Positions 23,054 to 33,916 of a stretch of 64,000 nucleotides of DNA are shown here, piece by piece. Below the pieces are notes generated by a model. The model saw only the letters and a list, made by a program, of their open reading frames with translations. It was not told the origin of the DNA and searched no databases. The DNA comes from Clavaria fumosa. Lineage: Eukaryota; Basidiomycota; Agaricomycetes; Agaricales; Clavariaceae. The DNA lies in assembly GCA_951802425.1 (NCBI GenBank), contig OX637797.1, forward strand, positions 2,232,001-2,296,000, read 5' to 3'. The translations under genes and the position numbers were made by a program. Numbering within the stretch: the stretch's first letter is position 1; every line of letters starts with the position of its first letter.

Positions 23054-23914
23054 TCAACCTCTCGATGACGTCGATGTGAACGCCTCTACAATGTGCGCGA
23101 TGAATTGTGCTGAGGGCTTATCATCTTCAGTCCCGGGGCTGGGTATATGGAAGAGTGTGAGGCCGTTGTAGGTCGCCAGGGTAGCCCAACGCTTCGAAAC
23201 CCAATCCAATCAACGCCTGTGTTATGGGGTTGAATGATGTGATGAATGCCGTCGTCTTCGTTGTTGCCCTCCCTAAACCAACAAAACCAGATTCACCTCC
23301 ACTAGCGATTCCAACGTCGATTTCAACTTCCTCTAGGATGCTGGGCAACGTGTTGTCCAATATAGACGACTGGTCTTCCGTCAGCAGCGAAAGGGAATTG
23401 TCGAACGCAAACGACGCGTAAGCTGCTGCGTGTCGTGCCGTTTTCGAAGCGTGCAGGTGACGTGAGACGAGGCTTCGGCGGCATGGAGACACCATGCCGA
23501 ATTGTATTGTGGTTTCTACGGTGGTGCGGGACATGATATGTGCATCTGTTCGAGCCTTAAACCAGAGATGAGTTAGCTTCTCTGAAGTAACGACAGGCCA
23601 AACAGATGTACCTCCAACGTTTCAAACTGTGGAGGTCGAGAAGAGATAAAATAGGGGAAACTGGTCGATTTCTCAATAGGAGATCCAGCCCCTCTATCAG
23701 AAAGCGACTGTTTCTGCGCCTCAGTCGAATCAGCGCCTTCGGTCAATGACATCTATTTCATTGGTCTCTTCTTAGACATTGGAATTGCTGGTAAAGACGC
23801 GGGGATGTATCATGCGCGAGTGATCGAACCAGCAAAGAAGGCTGCCTTGACCAGCAAGAATTGGAAGATGGAGGGGTCGATAGTGGATGTGAGGGTGTAG
23901 TTAGCGTTGGACAT
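23054..23914 (-). pseudogene. Decayed first copy of a tandem membrane-protein family
   Basis: Related to the two intact copies at 24587-25446 and 26112-26995. Exon 1 is 23914-23612 and exon 2 starts at 23555, with the same intron position as the siblings. Exon 1 is broken by in-frame stops TGA (23810-23812, in the segment matching LARYIP of the sibling) and TAG (23753-23755). Near the 3' end a frameshift around 23127-23140 separates the main frame from the conserved C-terminal stretch EDDKPSAQFIAHIVEAF, which ends with a stop at 23054-23056. The conserved motif DNSLSLLTEDQSSILDNTLP remains readable, so decay is fairly recent. Sequencing error cannot explain three independent lesions easily. 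Confidence 0.75.
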
Positions 23915-24120
23915 GCCCGAGTAAGTAATGATGTCAAGTGGTGAGAATGATGTGCGAGATGTCGAATTCGATTATGATGCGTAGATGAGCGATGGTATTG
24001 CTCGAGGCTAATATGTTAGCAAGAGAAAGGACCCTGCGATTCTCAAAATGCGTTGGTCCGGATAACGATGGAATGGTGTTTGGCTGGTGAGAGATATCTT
24101 GCCTGATCGTTGCAGGTTGC

Positions 24121-24145
24121 GGTCTTATAAACAGCGAATAGGAGG
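24121..24145 (-). promoter_or_regulatory. Conserved upstream block of copy 1 (TATA plus GCGAATAGGAGG)
   Basis: TTATAA at 24125-24130 and GCGAATAGGAGG at 24134-24145 (plus-strand reading), 220 bp upstream of the copy 1 start codon. The same pair occurs 209 bp upstream of copy 2. Likely a shared core promoter. Confidence 0.55.
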
Positions 24146-24586
24146 CGCTCCTAAGCCACTCGTCGGAGTCCTCAGATTGAGGAGGGCCTGCATTCCGGGG
24201 CTTGGCGTCCGGACCTATCCCAGATCCTGTTGAGCTCAGGGAGAATGAAGCCCATGACGCGTGCGGTCACGTTGGGAATGCCCAACGCGGTCACGGGGAC
24301 GCGTCATTAGAACAGAGCAGCGTTTCCACAGGTGTCATTTTTGACAAGCCGGAATGTAACGACTTTTTACCGCGAGGAATAGAGCCATCAAATTATTGGC
24401 GCGTTCAGACTGCTAGCGATTGACATTCTCTCTGCACACGATGCTGAGAAGATTTCGGGCTTATGATATGGCTTTCTTATTTTATTATCATTTTCTGATG
24501 TTTTGGTTTTTTATGCTATCAGGAATACAAGTTGTATTTCATCAACCTGCTTGCCTTGACCACGAGAACCAAATCCTCATCCAAAA

Positions 24587-25446
24587 CTAATTCGTCGAGG
24601 CAAATGTGGCCATAATCTGCGCGAGAAACTGCGCAGAGGGTTTGTCGCTCGCGTGTTCGGCGTCAAGTGAATATGGAAGAAGCCCGAGGTCGTAACTCGA
24701 AGTGGCGGGTGCGAAAGGAAAATTGAATCCCTTGAAACCCAACCCAACCAGCCTTTGGGTTCCAGCGGAAGTCTGATGAATGTAACTGCTGTCGTGGCCC
24801 TCCCCAACAATGCCGTAATTTTCGTGTCCGCCCTCACTCTCCATTCCGACATCCTCCAGGATGCTGGGCAACGTGTCGTCCAATATAGACGACTGGTCCT
24901 CCGTCAGCAGCGAAAAAGAGTTGTCCGACGCGAACGACGCATAAGCCGCGGCGTGGGTCGCGTCGACTTCGAAACATGCGAGCGAAGGGAGACGGGTGTT
25001 CGGCGGCATGGGAGAGATCATGCCGTACTGTGTGATGCAGTGCGGGGTGTATACCGCAGGCTCCCGTGCAGGGATGGTGGCGTGGGTATGAGCTCCAACC
25101 TTTGAATCGATCCAAGTCAGCTTCTCTGGAAGGGAAAGTGAACAAGTAACAATACCTCAGGCAATGTAGAAGAAAGGAGTTGATGAAGAGAGGGGGAGTC
25201 AGGCGATTCTTCAACAGGGGTACCAGCCCTCCTGTTAGAATGCGAGTGCCTCGACGGTACTTCAACCGAACCAGCGGTGATAGATGTCGTCACTTCCTCC
25301 TTCTTCGTGATCGTGAATATGGGTAGAGTCATGGGTATGTACCGTGCGAGGATGATGGAGCATGCAAAGATGACGACCTTGAGTAGCAGGGATTGAAGGT
25401 CGGAAAAGTCGACAACGGGTGCGAAGGAGAGGTTGAGGTTAGACAT
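24587..25446 (-). CDS. Tandem-family protein, intact copy 2, 267 aa, predicted membrane-anchored
   Basis: Exons 25446-25156 and 25099-24587. Residues 12-45 form a hydrophobic segment (LQSLLLKVVIFACSIILARY) that predicts one N-terminal membrane anchor. A Ser-rich linker with VTTSITAGSV follows. The second exon carries the family signature HAAAYASFASDNSFSLLTED, then QSSILDDTLPSILEDV, and ends with DKPSAQFLAQIMATFAS. I do not recognise the family or any enzyme motif. The signature could be a helical protein-interaction motif. The neighbours on both sides are paralogues in the same orientation, so the cluster arose by tandem duplication. Confidence 0.75.
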
Positions 25447-25645
25447 ATTCGAGTAAATGATAGGTTGGTGAGTGAGTACGGTGTGATGCGTGTCGAGTAT
25501 GAATAAATGTTCGTTGAGTGATGATATGCTGGTAGTAGAACCGGTCCTGCGATTCGCAAAATTTGGTGCGTTGGTTTGGCTGATAGTGGGGTGGTGGTAG
25601 TTGTCTGTCAAGATAAATGTGCTCCTTAGTTCGCGGGTCGCGGCG

Positions 25646-25666
25646 TTATAAAGGGCGAATAGGAGG
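25646..25666 (-). promoter_or_regulatory. Conserved upstream block of copy 2 (TTATAAA plus GCGAATAGGAGG)
   Basis: TTATAAA at 25646-25652 and GCGAATAGGAGG at 25655-25666, 209 bp upstream of the copy 2 start. Matches the block upstream of copy 1 almost base for base, including a preceding TCGCGG shared with copy 3. Confidence 0.55.
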
Positions 25667-26111
25667 AATCTCCTATACTGCTCGCAGGGGTCCGGATCTA
25701 GACTACCGCGACGTATGAATCCAGGCCAATCCAGGCCTGACGGTCCAGTTCGAAACGATTTTCCCGGGGATGAGATTAGTAACGCTGGTACACATACCCG
25801 TTCTGTGTCTGCTAGCGGAGGCTCAGCTGCGCCCTCACCTAAATGCCCATAGAGAGTCGACGGTCATGGCTTGAGATACAAGGATGTTAGTCTTTAAATG
25901 AATCAGGCAAGTTTGGAGGATCCATTCCGGGAGAGAGAAATCCGTTTGCCTTGCTTGAATGAACTTGGTCGCCACACGTGACGCAGGGTGGATTCCTTAT
26001 TCTCAGTTTTTATTCTTATTTTGTATACTGTTTACTGAATTATCCATATCGTATGTAGCACCTGCGGTTCAAGCGTTGGACCCATTTCGTGTGCTCGACT
26101 TCCCGCAGCGC

Positions 26112-26995
26112 TCAATTTCTCGAAGGTGTTGAGGTAAATGCCTCTACGATGTGCGCGATAAATTGCGCGGAAGGTCTATCATCCTCCACGTCGCCAGTCG
26201 GTGCGCGGGGGAGGCCATTGCGGGACGACACAAGTCCACTGGGGAAACTCAAACCCTTGAAACCCAAGCCAGTCAGCTTCTGGGTTCCCGTCGAAGTCTG
26301 AGCTGCATGAGCGCCACCGTCGCCGTCGCCGTCGCCATAGCCCACTCCGAACACGTCGCCATCTCCATACCCACCGTCACTCACGATTTCGGCTTCCTCG
26401 AGGATGCTGGGCAACGTGTCGTCCAATATGGACGACTGGTCTTCGGTCAGCAACGAAAGGGAATTGTCGGACATGAACGATGCGTAAGCTGCAGCATGTG
26501 TCGTGTCGTCTTCGAAACGTGCAGGAGAGGGGAGACGGGGCTTTGGCGGCATGGCGGAGGGAGGCGGGGCAAGATGTGTAGCATTGTACGGGTAGGTACA
26601 GATGGCAAAGTCCGTTGTAGGGGCGGAGATATCCCCTGTCTTCTATTTGGTATCAGTGAGCTGGTCTGCAGCGCAAGGCAGGCCGAGTTAGATACCTTCA
26701 ACACGTCGAGATGCGAGGGGAGAGCAAAGGGAAGGAATTCATGAAGAGAGGAGTCAGCCCGTTTCTCAACGGGGGTACCAGCCACCCCGTCAGAACGAGA
26801 GCTCCCCGACGACTCCTGAACCGAGCCAGCGGTGATGGACGTCGTCACTTTCTCGTCCTTCGTCCTCTTAGTAGCTGTAAATTCCGGGAAAACCGTTGAA
26901 ATGTATCGTGCGAGCACAATTGAGCAGGCAATGAGGGCGACTTTGAGAATAAAAGACTGGAGATCGATAGTGAAGGAGATGTGAATGCTGGACAT
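26112..26995 (-). CDS. Tandem-family protein, intact copy 3, 275 aa, predicted membrane-anchored
   Basis: Exons 26995-26696 and 26639-26112, the same intron position as the siblings. N-terminal hydrophobic anchor LQSFILKVALIACSIVLARY, then the VTTSITAGSV linker block shared with copy 2, the signature AAAYASFMSDNSLSLLTEDQ, SSILDDTLPSILEEAE, a Gly/Asp-rich insert absent in copy 2 (YGDGDVFGVGYGDGDGDGG) and the C-terminus DRPSAQFIAHIVEAFTS. Function unknown. The C-terminal block is closer to the dead copy 1 than to copy 2. Confidence 0.75.
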
Positions 26996-27174
26996 ATTGG
27001 CGATGAAATCGAGGTGTGGATGCGGCGGAGCACAAGTTGTTGACGTGGAGAACGGAGCGTCGATGATCGAGGATGACTATATTCTGGCAAGACTAGTCCA
27101 GCAATTCTTGAAGCTTGAAGTGTTATACGTTGCTTTGGCTGACAATGCGATAATGATGACAATTGGCTGACAAG

Positions 27175-27226
27175 ATATATAGACTCGCTAACTGTAGGTC
27201 GCGGCCCTATGTCTTCGAATAGGAGA
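27175..27226 (-). promoter_or_regulatory. Upstream block of copy 3, partly diverged
   Basis: TCGAATAGGAGA at 27215-27226 sits 220 bp upstream of the copy 3 start, as in the siblings, after a shared GGTCGCGG. The TATA-like string seen at this position in copies 1 and 2 is lost; ATATATA at 27175-27181 may replace it. Confidence 0.45.
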
Positions 27227-27692
27227 GGGCTGACCGAAACCGCCGCGTCTCATTTCCGTCGCGTTGCAATTTTGACCGACGCCCACAACGCGTCTGGTCA
27301 TGTGATCTTCTGCCCACACAGCTACTACTTGGGAGCACACAACAAACTATCAAACGTTAGACTCCACGCGGCGATACAGTACAATTCATGCTTGCGGGCA
27401 CAAAAAGCTTTGGGGGAGTACAAATATGTATCATGAAATTTATTTACCGTTCAACATTAGTCAGAGAAGCGAAATCTGCTGCACAAGTCGAAAAGAACTA
27501 TGCTACAAGGATCTCCACCGAGCACAAATCTACGAACGCGGCGAAAGCATCATATATCCTGAACATGCAAAGAAGAAGAAGAAGAAAACACAACAAAGAA
27601 AGGACAAGACCACGGAATTACCGGTAGCACGCTTGGACACACCACCGCTATCATCTACACTTTCTTCCTTAAGGCATTTAGCCAATTCCCCT
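27227..27692. other. Intergenic, no gene recognised
   Basis: About 470 bp upstream of copy 3 and downstream of the zinc-finger gene. Only short frames and an AAGAAG-rich stretch (27568-27600). Confidence 0.4.
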
Positions 27693-30349
27693 TTAACCGG
27701 ACCCAGACCTGCGTGCCCCAGCCGCATCCACGGCTGCAAACAGGTCGGGGTCCTCCTCTGCGTCTGCGTCCGCATCTAGGTCATCCACCTCCCCAGCCCG
27801 GCTCTCTGTGTCTCCGCCCTCGAGCTTGACGCCTGTTCTCCCAGCTAGCGAGCCAGACGACGCGCTTCCACGCCGCCCGTCGTGCCTGTTCTCCTTGTGT
27901 TCCTCGCCTCCGCCCGCGGAGCCGACCGGTGACAGGCGCGTGCCCCGCGTCGAGGGTGGCCGCTCGCCCTCGGGGTCCGAGAGGAGCCCGCTAAGGCTGT
28001 GTCCGCCGCTGCCGCCCCCTCCCGAGCCGGTGACGCCACCACTGGGGGAGGGCACGACGAGCGTGTCCGGGCGCATGACGGGCCGCTCGAAGCCCTGCGA
28101 TGAGGGCGGCCTGGGCGGCTGCGTGTGCTGCAGCTGGGGCGACTCCGGGTCGGGCGTCTGCTGCTGTCTCGGCGGCGGAGCGCGCGGCGCCGGCCCCGAG
28201 GTCCCGGGCGATTGCGCATGTACGGCAATTTTGGGTGGGACGGGGTTGAATGACGCCGAGCTGTTGTCGACGGTTCCCCGACGTTCGAACCGCTTCATCT
28301 TTTTCCGGCACCTGGAAGACAGTAATAAAAATAAAAATAAACGGTTCGGTAACCACAATCAGGGACGGGGATGGCAACAAGCGAGCATAAGAAGCCAGGC
28401 AGCCGAGAAGATCGGGAATATTACACCGAGAGGTCACCCTTCTCGGTGTTTCGACTCGTAAAGCTCGGAATACCGACCTGTCGCAGCAGGTGCCCGGGCC
28501 ATCCGGTCCCGGGCCCCATTTTTCCACGCACTTGCCATCCTTATATCTGCCGGGTTGTCCGCACCTACGACAGGTTCTCTGACCCTGCGCGTTGGTGCCT
28601 GTGTAGGAGACTGATCCGGGAACAACAGTAGTAGTCGAAGCCACGGTGGCGGCCGAAGGCGAAGGGCTGGTCGTCAACTGGTTGAGTGAGCCGTTCGAAG
28701 GTGGCGCTGTTGAGAAATCACTCAGTTAGGTGGTCCTAAACCGAAAACAATAAAGACAAAAATAACGGGCGCGTCCAAAAAGGGGCTCAAGCGAGAAATC
28801 AAAACCAAAACCTACAGACTATCCCCGTACTCCCGGCGGAGTATTTGCTCTTTTTCACGGGCGCTCCCATGACAGGGGGCGCGAATATATGAGTCTGGTA
28901 TGACTGCTGGGTGCCGCCAACGGCGCTTCCTGCAGACTCGCCAGGCTGGGCTGTGTATGTAGGAACAGGATGTGGCAAGACCCGTTGTCGCGAAGGGTGC
29001 GGAGATCCGTGCTGAGTTTGGGGCTGGGGATGTAGCTGGGAATTCGGATACGCTGGTCCCTGTTGGTTGGGAGGCGGCAGCTGGTACCCCTCACCCCGCG
29101 TGTACGAGTAGGACGAATGTGCCCCTCTGCGTCTGGACGTATGTCCGCCAAGCGACTGCGGATCGATGCTCGCCCTGCGGTCCGAGGCGCCACCGCCCTC
29201 GGCTGTCTGCAAGATCATGTCGTCGACGCTCATCGATCCGCTCGAGCCGCGGGAGCGCGAACGAGTTCGAGACCGCGAACGCGAATTCGAGCGCGAGTTC
29301 GAGTGGGGTGGATACTGATGCGACGATGGGAGGTGCGACGCGCGGGTGGAGCGCTGCGATGTGTGCGATGGGGTGTAATCGGCTTGACCCTGGCTTGCTG
29401 GGTGAGATGGAGGGTATTGGGGAGAAAATACAGGAGATCTCTTGGGAGGGTAGTGCTGCTGGTTGGGATTCGCATACATGGGTGTAGAAACAGGCTTAAT
29501 GACATCACGGGAGGTAAAATTAATTGACGATAGTCACGATCGCAGGAGAAGATAATTAGATCAATTACATGGTCTATAGACGAAGAAACTCACCGATTCA
29601 CTGTACATGGCCCTGGCTTCCCTGGACCTTCCGCCGGAGTCATGTCGCGACCTTTTGTGCGGGGGCTGCTGCGAAAAGGCCTCTGCATTGTCTGACCTGT
29701 GTCTGACTTTTGCAGATGGAAGAGAGGGCAACAACGCATTCAATTCAGGAGGGGCACGAGAACTCGTCGACGGAGAGTGATGTTGAGGATGTCTGCCCGA
29801 GGGCGCAGACAAACCATGGGCATGATTTTGAGGCGAGAGAGCCTGGCTCAAGTCGCTCACCAGCGGAAGACGAGTGACTTGAAGAGGGCCACCACCGTCG
29901 ACTACGATCTTACTAAATGCCGAGCGATTTTCGTGCATTTTTGTTTCTAGATGGCTGAACCAACGGTCGAGATCCATCCAATACTCTTGTATGCGCGCTA
30001 GACGCGCTTCTGCTTCATCGCGGACGATCTCTGTGTCTTTAAGACGTGTCTCAAGATCTAGGATGACGTTATGGGAGGCGGACGGAGAGGTAGATGCGGC
30101 GGACAGCCTTTCTGCACGTTCGGCGCGGCGACATGCGGCGTTAAGCTGTTGTTTGAGGCTGTCTACTTCGATATACGCTTTTGCGAGAAGAGCGGCTAGC
30201 TCTGAATTTGAGTGGGTAGAAGTACCATTAGCTGGGGTAGAGGAACGGTTTGCGATAGCGGGTGGTGGTTGCGGAGAGACGGACATGGATGGAGAACGGA
30301 AGTCGGGCGGGGGGGGGGGGTGAATCGACGACGACGACGACGACGACAA
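27693..30349 (-). CDS. GATA-like zinc-finger transcriptional regulator, 755 aa
   Basis: Exons 30349-29594, 29494-28831, 28706-28478 and 28311-27693. Residues 55-135 form a coiled coil (LAALLAKAYIEVDSLKQQLN and following). The middle is Ser/Arg- and Pro/Gln-rich. A zinc finger near residues 500-545 reads TCRRCGQPGRYKDGKCVEKW, GPGPDGPGT, then C-CDRC-RKKMKRFERRGT, with intron 3 between the Asp and the last Cys pair. The W-GP-x-G-P-x-x-C-D-x-C pattern resembles a GATA finger, but the loop between Cys pairs (about 25 residues) is longer than the usual 17-20 and contains extra Cys. A basic tail follows, then a disordered acidic C-terminus. I infer DNA binding; targets unknown. The first exon starts with a Ser run encoded by a GAC microsatellite. 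Confidence 0.8.
30309..30347. repeat. Poly-G (12) and (GAC)7 microsatellite in coding start
   Basis: Twelve consecutive G (30309-30320) and seven GAC units (30327-30347). On the minus strand they encode the Pro and Ser runs directly after the start Met of the zinc-finger protein, so slippage would alter or shift the N-terminus. Confidence 0.9.
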
Positions 30350-33300
30350 GATGACGGAGAGATGCGGGCGGTGGAGGAGTGGAAAGGGAAGGAGGAGGGG
30401 GGGCGGGGATAGATGAGGTCGTTACATATATAAATTATAATTAAATAAATAAATAAAAAGGAGTGGGGGATTTGAACACGGGTACAATTTACATTAGAGA
30501 GAGGGAACGATATTTCCTCTCGCAAGACCCCCGGAACGGGTGTGGGCGGTCCCATTTGTACCAATAATCTATTATAAATTTTGAATCTAAAAGTTAAATA
30601 TATACAAATAAAGGTATAACTAAATATAGTAAGTCTGGTTATACACACATGTCAATAACGCGCTCAAAGCTTTTTGTTGTTGTGCTTGTGGCGAGCGAGA
30701 GCATCAATCCCATCACAGCACCGTCTCATCACAGACTAATCCTCCGACTGATCCACTTTTGCAGGGTCGCTCAGTATTTGCTATCGCGAGAGCGCTCTCT
30801 CAGCGCTGACCTTTTTATTATTATTATTATAATAATCTATTATTTTATTTACACAGAACCGAAAGAACCCTGCCTTCCGGTTGCAACGTGCCATCCGTTC
30901 CTCTTCGTCTGCTGACCTCCCCTCCACACGCACACTCTTTGATCAAATGCTGGGGTAAAGAGTGAGGGGTGGGGAAATCGCTTTATCCCTCCGCCTCCTC
31001 CAGTCAGACACGACGGTTCAGTCGTTTGGTCCTCTTGGCCTCTCGACTGGCATGCCACATCTTTCGGTCCGAGCGGCAAACTTTCAAACAATCAATCGCG
31101 ATCGTGCGTGCCTCCGCTCAGTCGCGTGTCATCGAGTTGGGCCGACTTTCAAGGCATCCTACTCACCCGTTTCCACTTTCTGGTCCCTTCCTTCCCGAAA
31201 CGGCTTCCATCGCGACACGATGCCCCACGACTATCCGGCACGTCTTTCGTTCGCAAACAAACACCCGGAAAAAGTTCATACACGTCTGATGCGCCTTCCC
31301 TCAATCCCATCATCTGGGGTCCTCATCCCGCATCCAATCATCGGGTGCCATATGCGGTTTCGCTTCATCGACCCTCACGCTGTCATTAAAGCCCCCCGCC
31401 TCATGTTTCCAACGCGAGCGCATAGACCCTTGCCTTCGGGCCACCTGCGGCTCCCGTCTGCGGCTTTCCCGCCACCGGTGAATTTGTGATATCTGCCACG
31501 CCTCTCCCGCCTACTGGTTGGTCCGTAAGTTGATCCACAAGTGGGCCCGTGAGCAACAGAATCTCTCACGCCCACGCCCAAACATGGCGCGGCACACCGC
31601 ATCTCTTCCGTCTTAGGCCCAGGCACACCCGCTCCTTCCTTTTTTGGCATAGCCCTAATCTGGAACCGATCAAAACACAAATGTCCCGACCGTCCGCGTA
31701 CTATAAGCGCCGCCTCGTTTTTGTCGCGCGCTGCGTTGTCGTAATCGTTCCCATCATAGGCAGCCTCTGATGGCCGCTGATTACGTCCTGTGAACGTGTT
31801 GGTATTGACTAGGACGCAGAGTGCTTCGTTCCGGGCCTTCGTTTGTATCATCCTCCCTTGGCACTCCCCTTGTCATGCCCCGACGTCTCGGCGCCTGCCC
31901 GAATTGATGCCAGCGGGTCTCCTAGGCGAAACGCGAAATACGTCAAATTCCCGACGGTACGGTGCACAGCCGCTGCGCCTAGCGGCTTCTAGGCTCTGTT
32001 GGTTCGACGTGGAGGGCAGGGGATTGCCGCTGCCTTGCCAACCACTAACATCGCATATCTCTTAGCTTTATTGCGCTATCAGGCGCCGCAGCACCAAGGA
32101 ACAAAAAGGTGGTAGGGATCAAATATGGCATCCATCATCGGTCGTTCTTCCCAAACAACAAAATCAGAGATTTGGTGTCATCTTTCGACCCTCGTGAGCC
32201 GCCAATATTCGCCCTGCCTGGCGCAGGCGCTTTCATGGCAGGCCCCTTGTGATCGCGGTCCTCACGCTCCCTCTAACGGCCCCGAGCTGGCTAAGAAGTT
32301 CGCGCTGCCAACCTCAGCCTTCTGAACCGCGCACGATAGGTTTTGAACCTGGTGGGCCAGGGTTCTAACTACCTATGCAACGCCGTGGCAAGGACCCACC
32401 TCCAGGGTTAGATGTCTGAGTTTGTCTTACTGCTCGGCGAAATCAAAGCTGTGTCTTCCTACCCTGCAAGTTTACCTTCTTGTTGGGGACGATCATATTT
32501 TCTGATGGAAAGCGCTAGCTCTACTGACACATTTGGGTTGCGCCGCCCAACATTTCAAACGCCCAAACAACGCGGCAAGCGTTCGACATCGCATGCGCAC
32601 TGAAATATCACAACATCACTGCGGGCCTGTCAGGCCTTGGACCTCTGCTCTCACGACCGCAGCACGTTGTCCCCCGAGTCTCACAACCTGGAGTCGGACG
32701 CCTGGTCTTGTCTTATCTGCGTCGTTGCAAGCAGTTATCGCCCTCGCTGGTTTTACCCTGGGTGTTGCCTCATTCAACGTTACCTAAATTGGCGGAAGTA
32801 TATCGGCGCACGCATGGACGATTTGCGGTTCTGACGTAACTTCGCTATCGCCTGAAGGTTCGCACGACTTCACACCGCCTTTCGGACCTGGACAATTCTG
32901 GGAGGCAGGCACGGCAAGTCTTGTGGGCAGACCCCGTATGGGCGGCACCACTGCGGCGCCACTCTCCCGATCGCAGTTCACTTTGTTTATATCTTTTTCT
33001 CAACGGACGGAGTTCCCACCGATATACCAAGACACACCAGTGCGCTGGTTTCGGGGTGTCTGTTCCTGACTGGCATCGCGCCCCATGTCTCGCGATGCTC
33101 GTATCTTGTGAGCTGTGACCATGTGAACTGGCCTTTGAGCATATCCTGGGACACCAGTTGGAGCCATTGCTATCTTTCGGACCGTCGATGGCGATCGCAT
33201 GGGTGACTTGTGAAGTGGGTAAGATGTCGTGGTTGGCATCATCCGTTCTCCGTTCCGCCAGCGAAGTGATAACGGACCCCACACCATCTGAATTTGAATT

Positions 33301-33916
33301 TGCATTAGGGAAAATATTCACCTATCTTCTTGTCTTCTTTTACCGCTCAGGGAAAGCCATACGCAGGCCTCGTGTTCTGCGGGGAGCGAGAAAAGAGGTC
33401 TAGTACGGAAAGGAAGAGTCTAAACAGCGAAAAGACGAGATGAGTGAACGATGCGGAACCCACGTTTTTAAAGCAATGCGTGTGTAAACCATTCAACGAA
33501 TATTCAACTGCCGTCTATGCACATATTTCACGTTGAAAATGGCTATGTGATGGACTGATCCTTGCGAACGTTCATCACATCGCCTGCCGCGAGGTGCAGT
33601 ACGGCTTGAGTGATTGTATTTCCTCCCCACAGAAGAGCCACCCAAAGATGGGCATCAAAGGCGCCGTTCCTGACTCATAGGCGGCACTGTAATTGTGTAT
33701 GAGGCGGGGATGACACTATTTTGTTGAGCTGAGTTGGACTCTGACTCCGCACTATCACTCTCCCCGTCCCTCTGTCGCAGGGGCAACCATACATTCGTCT
33801 CTTGAATATTCAACTTAAGTCTGGTCTTGGGTTTTTGGCTTTGTGTATAATTGCAAAGGCCGCACAGCGCTCGTCGTTCTTGACCGCAATCCTGCTTTAT
33901 TTACTCTCCCTCTCTA
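30350..33916. other. 3.5-kb stretch without a recognised gene
   Basis: Lies between the divergent starts of the zinc-finger and BCAS3-like genes. It has an AT-rich portion (30425-30650 and 30812-30855) and then ordinary-composition DNA with only short frames that do not splice into anything familiar. Two tRNA-like fragments with B-box-like strings (near 30465-30490 and 32340-32360) do not fold as tRNAs. Could hold regulatory DNA, long leaders or a non-coding transcript. Confidence 0.4.

Noticed and set aside
30465..30580. tRNA-like segment on the minus strand with GTTCAAATCC followed by T-run
   Set aside because: It has a B-box-like string and a terminator-like T-run, but the arms around the TTCAAAT loop do not pair and no matching acceptor stem is present; at most a decayed tRNA-derived repeat.
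30962..31489. 175-codon plus-strand frame in the gene-free gap
   Set aside because: Random-looking composition, no motif, no flanking exons.
32330..32400. Second tRNA-like segment (GGTTCAAAACC on the minus strand)
   Set aside because: The T-arm pairs only partly and no acceptor stem is found; not reported as a gene.
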